Assembly (NCBI GenBank): GCA_015058625.1
Contig: SVCA01000009.1
Location: 1 to 64,000, forward strand
Length of the DNA stretch: 64,000 nt
Direction of reading: 5' to 3'
Source: Pseudoselenomonas ruminantium
GTDB lineage: Bacteria > Bacillota > Negativicutes > Selenomonadales > Selenomonadaceae
The notes under the pieces are model-generated. The model did not search any database. It was not told the DNA's origin and saw only the letters and a program-made list of their open reading frames with translations. Below, one piece after another: positions 50,868 to 59,114 of the stretch. Made by a program: the position numbers and the translations under genes. Every line of letters starts with the position of its first letter. Position 1 is the stretch's first letter.

Positions 50868-53246
50868 ATGTGTAAAATCGAAATCTTTGATGGTGCCATG
50901 GGCACCATGCTGCAAGCCGGTGGCCTTCAGCCCGGAGCCTGCCCGGAACTCATGAATATCGAAAATCCGGATGTGGTAAAGAACATCCACAATGCCTATA
51001 TAGAAGCGGGCGCCACCATTATCGAAACCAATACCTTTGGTGCCAGCCCCTTAAAGCTCGAACACTATGGCTTAACAGACCGCATGGCAGAGCTCAACAC
51101 GGCCGCCGTAAAAATCGCTAAGGCAGCCGCCAAGGGGCAGGCTAAAGTTGCCGGCTCCATGGGCCCCACAGGCCGCTTTATCGAACCATTGGGCGATTTA
51201 TCCTTTGACGAAGCCTATCAGAACTTCTACGACCAAGCAAAAGCCCTTGCGGAAGCCGGTGCCGATTTCCTCATTATCGAAACCTGTATCGACATTCAGG
51301 AAATGCGCGCCGCACTTCTGGCCGCCAAGGATGCCTGTGACATTCCGGTTATCTGTCAGCTCTCCTACAGCGAGGACGGGCGCACCGTAACGGGTACCGA
51401 CCCGCAATCGGCCGCGATTCTGCTCGACGCCATGGGCGCGGATATCATCGGTGTCAACTGTTCCCTTGGCCCGGAAGAACTCGTGCCCATCGTCAAAACG
51501 CTGGCCGAAAACTGTACCTGCCCCATCAGCGTTCTGCCCAACGCCGGTATGCCCTATCTGAAAGACGGACATACCGTATTTCCCATGGGGCCGGAGGACT
51601 TCGGTAAATGGGGCGTAAAACTCTTGGAAGCCGGTGCAAGCTATCTGGGCGGCTGCTGCGGTACCACACCGGAACATATCCGCGAGCTTGCCAAAGCCGT
51701 AAAGGATATGCCCCTGCCAGAACGCAGACTGCCCGCGAAAAAACTCTGGCTGACCAGCCGCAGCAAATCCGTCTGCATTGATAAGAGCCTGCCCACCCGC
51801 CTCATTGGCGAGCGCATCAATCCTACAGGCCGCAAGAAGCTGGCCGCCGAAATCCGGGACGGTTCTCTTTTGGGTGTCAAAAAAGAAGCCGTCAATCAGG
51901 TCAAAGCAGGCGCCCATCTGCTCGATGTAAATATGGGCGTTGGCGGCATTGACCAGGCTGCCGCTATGAAAAAGGCCGTCACTGAAATCGCCCAGCTCAC
52001 GGATGCTCCGCTGGCTATTGATACCAGTGATGCAGAAGCCTTGGAAGCAGGCCTCAAAGCCTATCCCGGCCGTGCGCTTATCAACTCCGTAAGCTATGAG
52101 CCGGAGCGCATCGCCCAGTTCCTGCCCTTGGCAAAAAAATACGGTGCCGCTATTCTCTGCCTGCCTATTACGCCGGACGGCGTACCTAAAACCGCCGAAG
52201 AACGCATCGAAGTCATGCGTCAAATCATTGCCGCCGCTAAGAATGCGGGCTTGGATGATGGCGACTTCCTGCTGGACGCTCTGGTTATGACCGTATCTGC
52301 TGATCAGAACGCCTGTTATGAAGTGCTGATTACCCTGCAGATGTATCGGGAAAGATTCGGCTATCCGACCACCATGGGCCTGTCCAATATCTCCTTTGGC
52401 CTGCCCAACCGCCCGCTGATTAACAGCACCTTCTTTGCCATGTGTCTGGCGGCAGGTCTGGATGCCCCCATTATGAATCCTTATGACGAGTCCATGCAAA
52501 AGGCCCTGATGGCCAGCGCCGCCCTGCTAGGTGATGACCCCAACGGCCTTGCCTACAGCAAGAATGAAGCCAATCTGGCCGTTCCGAAGGCAGCCGCCAC
52601 CGCCAAGGTCACGGAACTTACCCCGCTGGAAGCAATCAAACAGGCAGTCATTGACGGGGAAAAGGATGAAATCCCCCTGCTGGTGGAAAACGCGCTCAAA
52701 GCCGGTATGGCTGCCAATACCATCACCGAACAGGCCCTGACCGCCGCCATGACAGATATCGGCGTGGATTTTGGCGCAGGCCGCATGTTCCTGCCCCAGG
52801 TATTGCTATCCGCTGAAACCATGCGAGCCGCCTTCAACAAAATCAAGGAATTGACCCCGGCCAGCACCGCCCCAGAACAGGGCACAGTCGTTATCGCCAC
52901 CGTCAAAGGTGATGTTCACGATTTGGGCAAGAACATCACGGGCGCATTGCTTGCCAACAGTGGCTTCAAACTTATCGATTTGGGCAAGGATGTAGACAGC
53001 ACCGAAATCGTCAGAGCAGCAATCGAAAACAACGCCGATATTGTGGGCCTCTGCGCACTGATGACCACGACCATGGTGCAGATTGACAAGGTTATTGAAG
53101 ACCTCAAAGAAGCAGGCTGCAATGCCAAAGTCATGGTCGGCGGTGCCGCCGTCACCCAGGAATATGCCGACAGCGCCGGAGCTGATGCCTATGCTCCGGA
53201 TGGCGTAAAGGCTGTGGAATTGGCTAAAGAATTAGTACAAAAATAA
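50868..53246 (+). CDS. metH: Cobalamin-dependent methionine synthase without activation domain
   Basis: The protein has 792 residues, against about 1200 for Escherichia coli MetH. It transfers a methyl group from methyltetrahydrofolate to homocysteine. The homocysteine domain (about 1-285) has the zinc cysteines in GVNCS and GGCCGTTPEHI. The pterin-binding domain (about 305-565) starts at GERINPTGRKK. The cap and B12-binding domain (about 590-792) has the cobalt-ligand motif DVHDLGKN. The activation domain is supplied by the upstream gene. No SAM or cobalamin riboswitch was seen upstream. Confidence 0.92.
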   Translation: MCKIEIFDGAMGTMLQAGGLQPGACPELMNIENPDVVKNIHNAYIEAGATIIETNTFGASPLKLEHYGLTDRMAELNTAAVKIAKAAAKGQAKVAGSMGPTGRFIEPLGDLSFDEAYQNFYDQAKALAEAGADFLIIETCIDIQEMRAALLAAKDACDIPVICQLSYSEDGRTVTGTDPQSAAILLDAMGADIIGVNCSLGPEELVPIVKTLAENCTCPISVLPNAGMPYLKDGHTVFPMGPEDFGKWGVKLLEAGASYLGGCCGTTPEHIRELAKAVKDMPLPERRLPAKKLWLTSRSKSVCIDKSLPTRLIGERINPTGRKKLAAEIRDGSLLGVKKEAVNQVKAGAHLLDVNMGVGGIDQAAAMKKAVTEIAQLTDAPLAIDTSDAEALEAGLKAYPGRALINSVSYEPERIAQFLPLAKKYGAAILCLPITPDGVPKTAEERIEVMRQIIAAAKNAGLDDGDFLLDALVMTVSADQNACYEVLITLQMYRERFGYPTTMGLSNISFGLPNRPLINSTFFAMCLAAGLDAPIMNPYDESMQKALMASAALLGDDPNGLAYSKNEANLAVPKAAATAKVTELTPLEAIKQAVIDGEKDEIPLLVENALKAGMAANTITEQALTAAMTDIGVDFGAGRMFLPQVLLSAETMRAAFNKIKELTPASTAPEQGTVVIATVKGDVHDLGKNITGALLANSGFKLIDLGKDVDSTEIVRAAIENNADIVGLCALMTTTMVQIDKVIEDLKEAGCNAKVMVGGAAVTQEYADSAGADAYAPDGVKAVELAKELVQK

Positions 53247-53284
53247 AAAATTAGGATGTTGCAATAGCAACATCCTAATTTTTT
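53247..53284. terminator. Bidirectional terminator between metH and pfkA
   Basis: A perfect 14-base stem, AATTAGGATGTTGC, has a 4-base loop. T runs follow on both strands. It serves the convergent metH and pfkA genes. Confidence 0.92.
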
Positions 53285-53301
53285 GCATTTTATTCGTTTA
53301 A

Positions 53302-54264
53302 TCAGAACAATACCTTTGCCAGATGCAAGTATTCCGGGTCAAGCTGTTTCTTGTTGTTTACAGAGTCATGCAGGTCAATGGATACTACGCGGCCTTTGCT
53401 GAAGCCGAATACCACATCAGACAGACCGGAGATAAGCGCAAGTGCTGCCTGCTCGCCGAGCTGGCTGGCGCGCACACGGTCGATAACCGTCGGCGAACCG
53501 CCACGCTGAATGTGACCAAGAACCGTTACACGGGTATCGAGTTCCGTTTTCTTGGCAATGAAATCACCGATTTCCTGTGCATTTCCAGCACCTTCAGCAA
53601 CAACTACGAGGATATAGCGCTTGCCTTCTGCATAAGCATTCTTCATGTCATCGCAGAGTTTATCCAGATCATAGGGTTCTTCCGGCACGAGAATGTATTC
53701 AGCACCGCCGGAAATACCGGAAACAAGTGCCAGCCATCCCGAGCTGCGGCCCATTACTTCCATAACGATGACACGACGATGGGCCGAAGCCGTGTCACGT
53801 AACTTATTGATGGCATCAATGATGGTGTTGGCTGCCGTATCACAGCCAATCGTGTAGTCAGAACCCCAAACGTCATTGTCGATAGTGCCCGGCAAGCCTA
53901 CGATAGGAATGCCCGTTTCCTGAGACAGCAGGGAAGCACCGCGCAGGGAACCGTCACCACCGATAACGCAGAGGCCCTGAATCCCGCGGTCAACGAGATG
54001 CTGATAGCCGAGCATACGGCCTTCCGGCGTCTTCCAGCGTTTGCAGCGAGCCGTGCCGAGGAACGTGCCGCCACGCTGAATGATATCGCCTACGTCTTTG
54101 GATTCCATTTCAAACATATTTTCTTCGAGCAGACCATGATAACCATCACGGATGCCCCAAACTTTTACACCTTCATAGAGCGCCGTGCGCACAACAGCAC
54201 GGGCTGCCGCATTCATACCGGGGCTGTCGCCGCCGCTGGTCATGACTGCAATGCTTTTTAACAT
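53302..54264 (-). CDS. pfkA: 6-phosphofructokinase
   Basis: The protein has 320 residues from the ATG at 54264, the standard length. It phosphorylates fructose-6-phosphate with ATP. Signatures are TSGGDSPGMNAAAR near the start, CVIGGDGSLRGA (ATP site), GLPGTIDNDVWGSDYTIG with the catalytic Asp, EVMGRSSGWLAL, and LGHIQRGGSPT near residue 250. The Gly of GGDGS indicates the ATP-dependent rather than pyrophosphate-dependent group. It is transcribed alone. Confidence 0.95.
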   Translation of the reverse strand: MLKSIAVMTSGGDSPGMNAAARAVVRTALYEGVKVWGIRDGYHGLLEENMFEMESKDVGDIIQRGGTFLGTARCKRWKTPEGRMLGYQHLVDRGIQGLCVIGGDGSLRGASLLSQETGIPIVGLPGTIDNDVWGSDYTIGCDTAANTIIDAINKLRDTASAHRRVIVMEVMGRSSGWLALVSGISGGAEYILVPEEPYDLDKLCDDMKNAYAEGKRYILVVVAEGAGNAQEIGDFIAKKTELDTRVTVLGHIQRGGSPTVIDRVRASQLGEQAALALISGLSDVVFGFSKGRVVSIDLHDSVNNKKQLDPEYLHLAKVLF

Positions 54265-54411
54265 AATCGAAGTTCCCCCTTGAATTATAAGCAATCTGCG
54301 GTCATTTTTGCTGGCCGCAGGAAAAAACAAACCTCACTAATCCCTATCATACCATAAAAAGAAGAAATCTAACAGAAATTTTTTCAAACTACCATCAAGT
54401 TAATGCAGTCA

Positions 54412-54586
54412 GGGGACGGGGACATATTTTGTGGGCATCGCTAAATGGCCGGCTACAGCAATACGGTATTTCTAGTTACCTGCTCCGGTTACCACGTCGC
54501 GGCTTTCAAATCTATGTCCAGATACGATTTTTCACCGGCCAGCCTTACGGCAATCGCTCACGCCCACAAAATATGTCCCCGTCCCC
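54412..54586 (+). repeat. Palindromic element D
   Basis: Perfect 25-base arms at 54412-54436 and 54562-54586 (GGGGACGGGGACATATTTTG...) enclose 125 bases. The interior has GTTACCTGCTCCGGTTACC (54476-54494), CGCGGCTTTCA and a GCAATCGCTC pre-arm block, all shared with elements A, B and E. It is an inverted paralogue of element E, with about 70 percent identity by eye over most of its length. Confidence 0.88.
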
Positions 54587-54629
54587 TTCGTCCAGTTTGT
54601 AACGGCAATGAAAAAATTTCTTCACAGCA

Positions 54630-54668
54630 ACAGTGCGCTCCTGACCAAAAAGTATCCCCCTTTCGCCA
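54630..54668 (+). repeat. Half-element G (right arm only)
   Basis: The sequence around GCGCTCCTGACCAAAAAGTA and its following CCCCCTTTCGCC aligns well with the pre-arm block and right arm of element A. No complementary left arm was found nearby. It lies between elements D and E and looks like a truncated copy. Confidence 0.55.
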
Positions 54669-54730
54669 AGATACGAAGTACCTTCGAAATCAACGCTGAA
54701 AAAACTGCCTACGAGCCACAAGTGCAACGA

Positions 54731-54906
54731 GGGGCGAGGGGATATGTTTTGCGGGCAGGAGCGACTGCCGTCAGGCTGGCCGGAAGTCGAAAATTTCTGG
54801 ACACCACGCTGAAAGCCGCGACGTGGTAACCGGAGCATTTAACTAAAAAGCTGGACTTTACGAACCGGTCATTTAGCGACGCCCGCAAAACATACCCCCT
54901 CGCCCT
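54731..54906 (-). repeat. Palindromic element E (inverted paralogue of D)
   Basis: The arms at 54731-54756 and 54881-54906 (26 bases, two differences) read GGGCGAGGGGGTATGTTTTG... on the minus strand. The interior on that strand has GTTAAATGCTCCGGTTACC, CGCGGCTTTCAGCG and GGCAGTCGCTCC, matching D. The arms differ from those of D at several paired positions, yet each copy remains self-complementary. Confidence 0.88.
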
Positions 54907-54929
54907 GACAAACGTAACTTGAAAACCTC

Positions 54930-54958
54930 TTGACAAGAACTTACCTTTCGTGTTAAAT
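54930..54958 (+). promoter_or_regulatory. Promoter of the ZTP-riboswitch/purH transcript
   Basis: TTGACA (54930-54935), 17 bases, then TTAAAT (54953-54958). The predicted start near 54965 coincides with the beginning of the riboswitch. Confidence 0.75.
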
Positions 54959-54971
54959 TCGTTGTAGTTGA

Positions 54972-55064
54972 TGCTGTGCGACTGACGGAAGTGGATAACC
55001 ACAGGGAGCACAGGGAAGAAAAGCCGACCGTCTGGGTGAATACCTGGATTTGTGTCGGCTTTTT
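54972..55064 (+). ncRNA. ZTP (pfl) riboswitch with intrinsic terminator
   Basis: The RNA has the two conserved blocks of the ZTP/pfl motif. The first is GACTGACGG with a GTGG-AAC-CCAC-type hairpin and AGGGAGCA. The second is GCCGACCGTCTGGGT after a short linker. The second block overlaps a terminator formed by AAGCCGAC (about 55021-55028) and GTCGGCTT (55054-55061) followed by TTTT. Binding of ZTP or ZMP, the folate-shortage alarmone, should free the terminator strand and turn on the downstream AICAR transformylase gene. The placement upstream of purH is classic for this family. Confidence 0.9.
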
Positions 55065-55087
55065 ACGTTATATGGAGGAGATTTGCA

Positions 55088-56257
55088 ATGACGGAAATGG
55101 AACTGAAATACGGCTGTAACCCCAATCAGAAACCGGCCAGAGTTTTCTGCGAAAAAGGGTTGCCCTTTACGGTGATAAATGGCAAACCGGGTTATATCAA
55201 CCTGCTCGATGCCTTTAACAGCTGGCAACTTGTGCGTGAACTAAAAGAAGCTACCGGCCTGCCTGCCGCCGCGTCCTTCAAGCACGTCAGCCCGGCAGGT
55301 GCCGCCGTTGCTGTTCCCCTCTCCGAAGCCCTGCAAAAGGCTTACTTTGTTGAAGGCGTGGAGCTCAGCCCCGTGGCAACCGCCTATATCCGCGCCCGCG
55401 GTGCGGACCGCATGTCCTCTTACGGTGATTTTGTTGCCCTGTCGGATGAATGTGATGCCCAGACCGCCAGCTTCCTGAAACGCGAAGTTTCCGACGGCAT
55501 TATTGCCCCCTCCTACTCTGCCGAAGCACTGGAAATCTTGAAATCCAAGCGCAAAGGCACGTACCTTGTCATTCAAATGGATACGAACTACCAGCCGGAG
55601 CCTTTGGAACAGAAACAGGTCTTTGGCATTACCTTTGAACAGCAGCGCAATGACATCAAGCTTACGCCTGACTGTCTGACGGAAATTCCCACGGTCAACA
55701 AGGAACTGCCGGAAAGCGCCAAGCGCGACCTCCTGATTTCCCTGATTACCCTGAAATACACCCAGTCCAATTCCGTCTGCTATGCCAAGGACGGTCAGGC
55801 CATCGGCATTGGTGCCGGCCAGCAGTCCCGCGTACATTGCACCCGCCTTGCTGGCAATAAGGCCGATATCTGGTATCTGCGCCAGTGCCCCAAGGTAATG
55901 AACCTGCCGTTCAAAGAAGAAGTTCGCCGCCCGGACAGGGACAATGCCATTGATGTATACGTTGGCGAAGAAAGCGAAGACCTCTTAACCGACGGCAACT
56001 GGGAACACCTGTTTACCGAAAAGCCAGCACCGCTTACCCGCGAGGAAAAGAAAGTATGGCTGGCCACCCAAACGGGGGTAGCCCTTGGCTCGGATGCCTT
56101 CTTCCCCTTTGGCGATAATATCGAACGCGCCCGCAAGAGTGGTGTCAGCTACATCGCACAAGCAGGCGGCTCCATCCGTGACGATAATGTTATCGCCACC
56201 TGTGACAAGTACAATATAACCATGGCTATGACGCATATTCGCTTGTTCCATCATTAA
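55088..56257 (+). CDS. purH: AICAR transformylase-type PurH lacking the IMP cyclohydrolase domain
   Basis: The protein has 389 residues from the ATG at 55088 (TGGAGGAG upstream). It matches the formyltransferase half of PurH, with the catalytic Lys-His in SFKHVSPAGAAV (near residue 61) and the N10-formyl-THF side in the later LGSDAFFPFGDNIERA and AQAGGSIRD. The N-terminal MGS-like cyclohydrolase domain (about 200 residues) of ordinary PurH is absent, and the start is clear, so this is not a truncation by frameshift. Short versions of this kind occur in other Firmicutes. Another enzyme must close the IMP ring. It is under a ZTP riboswitch. Confidence 0.9.
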   Translation: MTEMELKYGCNPNQKPARVFCEKGLPFTVINGKPGYINLLDAFNSWQLVRELKEATGLPAAASFKHVSPAGAAVAVPLSEALQKAYFVEGVELSPVATAYIRARGADRMSSYGDFVALSDECDAQTASFLKREVSDGIIAPSYSAEALEILKSKRKGTYLVIQMDTNYQPEPLEQKQVFGITFEQQRNDIKLTPDCLTEIPTVNKELPESAKRDLLISLITLKYTQSNSVCYAKDGQAIGIGAGQQSRVHCTRLAGNKADIWYLRQCPKVMNLPFKEEVRRPDRDNAIDVYVGEESEDLLTDGNWEHLFTEKPAPLTREEKKVWLATQTGVALGSDAFFPFGDNIERARKSGVSYIAQAGGSIRDDNVIATCDKYNITMAMTHIRLFHH

Positions 56258-56292
56258 TTTGCTTACCCCGTTCTTACATACATACACACAGC

Positions 56293-56327
56293 AAAAATCG
56301 CTGGCGGCTCATCCGTCAGCGATTTTT
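56293..56327. terminator. Bidirectional terminator after purH
   Basis: A 15-base stem, AAAAATCGCTGGCGG/CCGTCAGCGATTTTT, has one G-T pair and a 5-base loop. It serves the convergent purH and unknown gene at 56339. Confidence 0.88.
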
Positions 56328-56338
56328 GTCTTATATCC

Positions 56339-57025
56339 TTATAGCGATATACGGAAAATATCTTCCAATACATCCCGCACGCTCTTATGCTTCGGCCAGA
56401 ATTGTTCGTTCTTCTTTACTACCTTTAACACACTGTGGTAAATCTCATCTTCCAATGACCCGGACACGATATTTTCCCAGTTGTGCACACTATAGGGCCG
56501 TTCCTTGATGGCGTTATCTGGACGGCCTGTGACCTCCAATTCACTTAGGAACTGAATTTGCTTTCTATCCGGCCGCAGGTAATAATGCTCCAAAAAATAT
56601 TTCTGGGGATAGCTGTACTCCTCGTCTGGAGCCACCTTGATTAACTTAATCCAGATATCCAAAATCTCCTCAGTTTCCGAATAGGGAATTGGCTTCCATT
56701 TTACATTCTGATTGTCCAGATAATAGACAAAGCCATTATCCTCAAACAGGTAGATATAGCGTACTTTTTTATCCGACTGCTGGTCTGTATCCTGACCTGT
56801 TTCCTGACGCTTGCGTTCCATTGCCCTGCCTAAAGCGCCTTTTTCTGAACTGCTGTTATCCTGTTTGCTAAACCAATCATCAGCACGACTGGTATCGTTT
56901 TTTATTTCACTACTAGTTGTTTCCTTCGGTTCTACACCAATCTCCTCTACGGCCTGCGCAGTCAAGGGTACCCACAAACCTACGGCGGTCATCCCCACAA
57001 CCGCCCATCTTTTCCACGTATCCAT
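56339..57025 (-). CDS. Unknown exported protein
   Basis: The protein has 228 residues from the ATG at 57025 (AGAGGTGG upstream). The signal peptide (about 1-25) is MDTWKRWAVVGMTAVGLWVP followed by an AQA cleavage site. A low-complexity Ser/Asp/Gln-rich segment (about 35-85) precedes a folded domain (about 88-228) rich in Tyr and Trp, with YIYLFEDNGFVYYLDNQ and WVKWKPIPY-like strands. I do not recognise it. It is probably periplasmic and is transcribed alone. Confidence 0.7.
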   Translation of the reverse strand: MDTWKRWAVVGMTAVGLWVPLTAQAVEEIGVEPKETTSSEIKNDTSRADDWFSKQDNSSSEKGALGRAMERKRQETGQDTDQQSDKKVRYIYLFEDNGFVYYLDNQNVKWKPIPYSETEEILDIWIKLIKVAPDEEYSYPQKYFLEHYYLRPDRKQIQFLSELEVTGRPDNAIKERPYSVHNWENIVSGSLEDEIYHSVLKVVKKNEQFWPKHKSVRDVLEDIFRISL

Positions 57026-57106
57026 GTTTCCACCTCTATTCCTAGACAATAGTATCTTGCCTGTATTATTCTCCATCCGTCAAAAATATCCTTTTCCCTA
57101 GACAAA

Positions 57107-58874
57107 ATCGAGTAGGAGGCTGGCCATTAATTGACCAGCCGACCTCTCACACCACCGTGCGTACCGTTCGGTACACGGCGGTTCTCTAGTTTTCACATAC
57201 TTGCTCGTAATAGCTCGTCAGGCTTATATAGCCTTGGCGGGCTATTTCTTTGTTTGTCAGAATTTGGTTCAGCATTAGTGCTGCTCTCCATATCCCTTTT
57301 CGGCAATTGGCCAGTTCGTGTACCTTCCAATCCGGCAGATTATAGCGCCTTATCATCCGGCACCGTGTCTTGACCTTCTTCCATTGTTTCCAATAGATTG
57401 CCCTTATCCTCCGCCAGAGCCATTCATCTAGCTGCCTCAGCATGTTCTTCATATCCGCCAGCTTGAAGTAGTTTACCCATCCTTTAACAAATCGTTTCAG
57501 AATAAGCGGTCTTTCTTCGTTGCTTATCGCCTTGCTTCGATTCGTTATCGCCCGCAGGCGCTTCTTCATCTTGGCAAGGGATTTCTTATGTACCTTGAAC
57601 CGGCATTTCCCTTTGTAGCGGTAGAAACCGTATCCAAGATACTTCACCTTTGAGATATGTGCCACACTGGTCTTTTCCCGGTTCACTTTGAGAAATAGTT
57701 TCTTTTCTATGAACGGGATTATGCTGGCTAAAGTCCTTTCTGCACTTCTCCTGCTCTTGCAGAGTATCATGCAGTCATCAGCGTAACGGACAAATTTATG
57801 TCCGCGCCTCTCTAGTTCCTTGTCCAGCTCGTTCAGCATGACATTGCTGAGCAGCGGGCTTAGCGGCCCGCCCTGTGGAACGCCCTGCTCACTGCGTTCA
57901 AACACTCCCTGCCGGATTACTCCCGCGTTGAGGTATTTGTGTATCAGCGAAATTACTCTGCCGTCTTTTATGCTTCTTGAAAGAATTTCTATCAGCTTGC
58001 TTTGACAAACTGTGTCGAAGAACTTTTCCAAGTCCATATCGACTACATAGACATAGCCTTCATCGGCATATCGCTGGCAGGTTTTCAGCGCGTCATGGGC
58101 TCCTCGTTTTGGCCGGAAGCCAAAACTTGCTTCTGAAAACTGCGGTTCGTAAATCGGCGTGAGTATCTGCGCTATGGCCTGCTGTATCACGCGGTCTACG
58201 ACCGTTGGAATTCCCAGTTTACGGGTTTTGCCTCTTTCTTCTTTGGGTATCTCTACCCGACGGACGGGGTTCGGCTTGTATTTGCCATCCCTTATCTGCT
58301 GAAGGAGGCTCAGTCGGTGTTCTCGAAGGTACGGTAGAAGTTCATCTACACTCATCTTATCGACACCGCCTGCTCCTCGATTGGATTTTACCTTGAAGTA
58401 TGCGGTATTCATGTTGTCGCGTGATATAATCCGCTTCAGCAAACTGTCCGTTGGCAAGTCTGTGATGATGTCGCTCGTTTCAGCAATCCGCACAGAAGCA
58501 GGCACTCCCGCATATCCTCGCTGTTCCGCAGCTACCTTTTGCGGGCAGTTTTCGTTATGAAATTTTCTGCCTTTATATTTCTGCTTGGTTACATTCATTT
58601 ACTGACATCTCCTAAAGTTCAGTCCTTCCGAAACGGTCTATAGCCCGCTTCGTACTATGACCTCGGCTGACTTCTCACGATAAATCTTATTTCAACCATG
58701 ACCGCCAAGGTTATATGGCTTTGGTTGGTTTCTGTTCGTCAGACCAGAGATTTGCCTGCACCTTCCTTCAGATTCCACCTCGCGGTGGACACCCTTGGTG
58801 TTCGGCTATGACCTTCCCGCTACCGGGCAGTCTAGGGACTTTCACCCATTAGAGTGCGCCCATGCCGGGCGCAC
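57107..58874 (-). mobile_element. Group II intron (class C type), full length
   Basis: On the minus strand it begins GTGCGCCCGGCATGGGCGC (58874 inward), which fits the GUGYG 5' end and domain I start. It ends with domain V (AGAACCGCCGTGTACCGAAC with its paired GGTACGCACGGTGG, about 57141-57187), a domain VI hairpin and CTACTCGAT at about 57107. Total length is about 1.77 kb. It encodes a reverse transcriptase. It sits directly after a terminator-like hairpin (58877-58912), the insertion preference of class C introns. It seems intact. Confidence 0.85.
57186..58598 (-). CDS. ltrA: Group II intron reverse transcriptase/maturase
   Basis: The protein has 470 residues. The RT domain blocks are NRGAGGVDKMSVDEL, REIP-like RRVEIPKEERGKTRKLGIP, ASFGFRPKRGAHDAL, VVDMDLEKFFDT, GVPQGGPLSPLLSNVMLNEL, and the catalytic FVRYADDCMI. 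The maturase X domain follows (about 350-460). There is no HNH endonuclease domain, consistent with class C introns that use other primers for insertion. AGGAGATG precedes the ATG. Confidence 0.95.
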   Translation of the reverse strand: MNVTKQKYKGRKFHNENCPQKVAAEQRGYAGVPASVRIAETSDIITDLPTDSLLKRIISRDNMNTAYFKVKSNRGAGGVDKMSVDELLPYLREHRLSLLQQIRDGKYKPNPVRRVEIPKEERGKTRKLGIPTVVDRVIQQAIAQILTPIYEPQFSEASFGFRPKRGAHDALKTCQRYADEGYVYVVDMDLEKFFDTVCQSKLIEILSRSIKDGRVISLIHKYLNAGVIRQGVFERSEQGVPQGGPLSPLLSNVMLNELDKELERRGHKFVRYADDCMILCKSRRSAERTLASIIPFIEKKLFLKVNREKTSVAHISKVKYLGYGFYRYKGKCRFKVHKKSLAKMKKRLRAITNRSKAISNEERPLILKRFVKGWVNYFKLADMKNMLRQLDEWLWRRIRAIYWKQWKKVKTRCRMIRRYNLPDWKVHELANCRKGIWRAALMLNQILTNKEIARQGYISLTSYYEQVCEN

Positions 58875-58876
58875 GC

Positions 58877-58912
58877 AAAAAGGCCGCCGGACTGTCATCC
58901 TGCGGCCTTCTT
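58877..58912 (-). terminator. Terminator-like hairpin at the intron insertion point
   Basis: The stem AAGGCCGC/GCGGCCTT is followed on the minus strand by TTTTTGC and then the intron 5' end. It probably terminated the methyltransferase transcript before the intron landed. A second 9-base hairpin (GAGCCTGTT/AACAGGCTC, 59053-59088) lies nearer the methyltransferase stop. The rest of 58913-59114 holds no gene. Confidence 0.7.
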
Positions 58913-59114
58913 GCGGAATGACAACCCAAATATATCAAGCGCCTCGCGCCAGATACCCATAAAATTTGTCATTTCCGAAAATGTATTCAGTTCGGGATGT
59001 TATAGGAAAGACTCTTTACAGTCCCTATATTAGCGAGTTGACAAGTCAAATGCAAGAGCCTGTTAGTGAAAATATACACCAACAGGCTCAATTACTTACT
59101 TGGGTTGTAATTTA

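Noticed and set aside
50840-50868. SAM or cobalamin riboswitch before metH
   Set aside because: The gap is only 24 bases. The leader before the upstream gene contains a parS site but no conserved riboswitch blocks.
54445-55011. Similar short peptides (shared SGYHVAAF) encoded in elements D and E
   Set aside because: The similarity follows from the DNA homology of the two repeat copies. The frames have no ribosome sites, run through the palindromic arms and are not kept in elements A and B.
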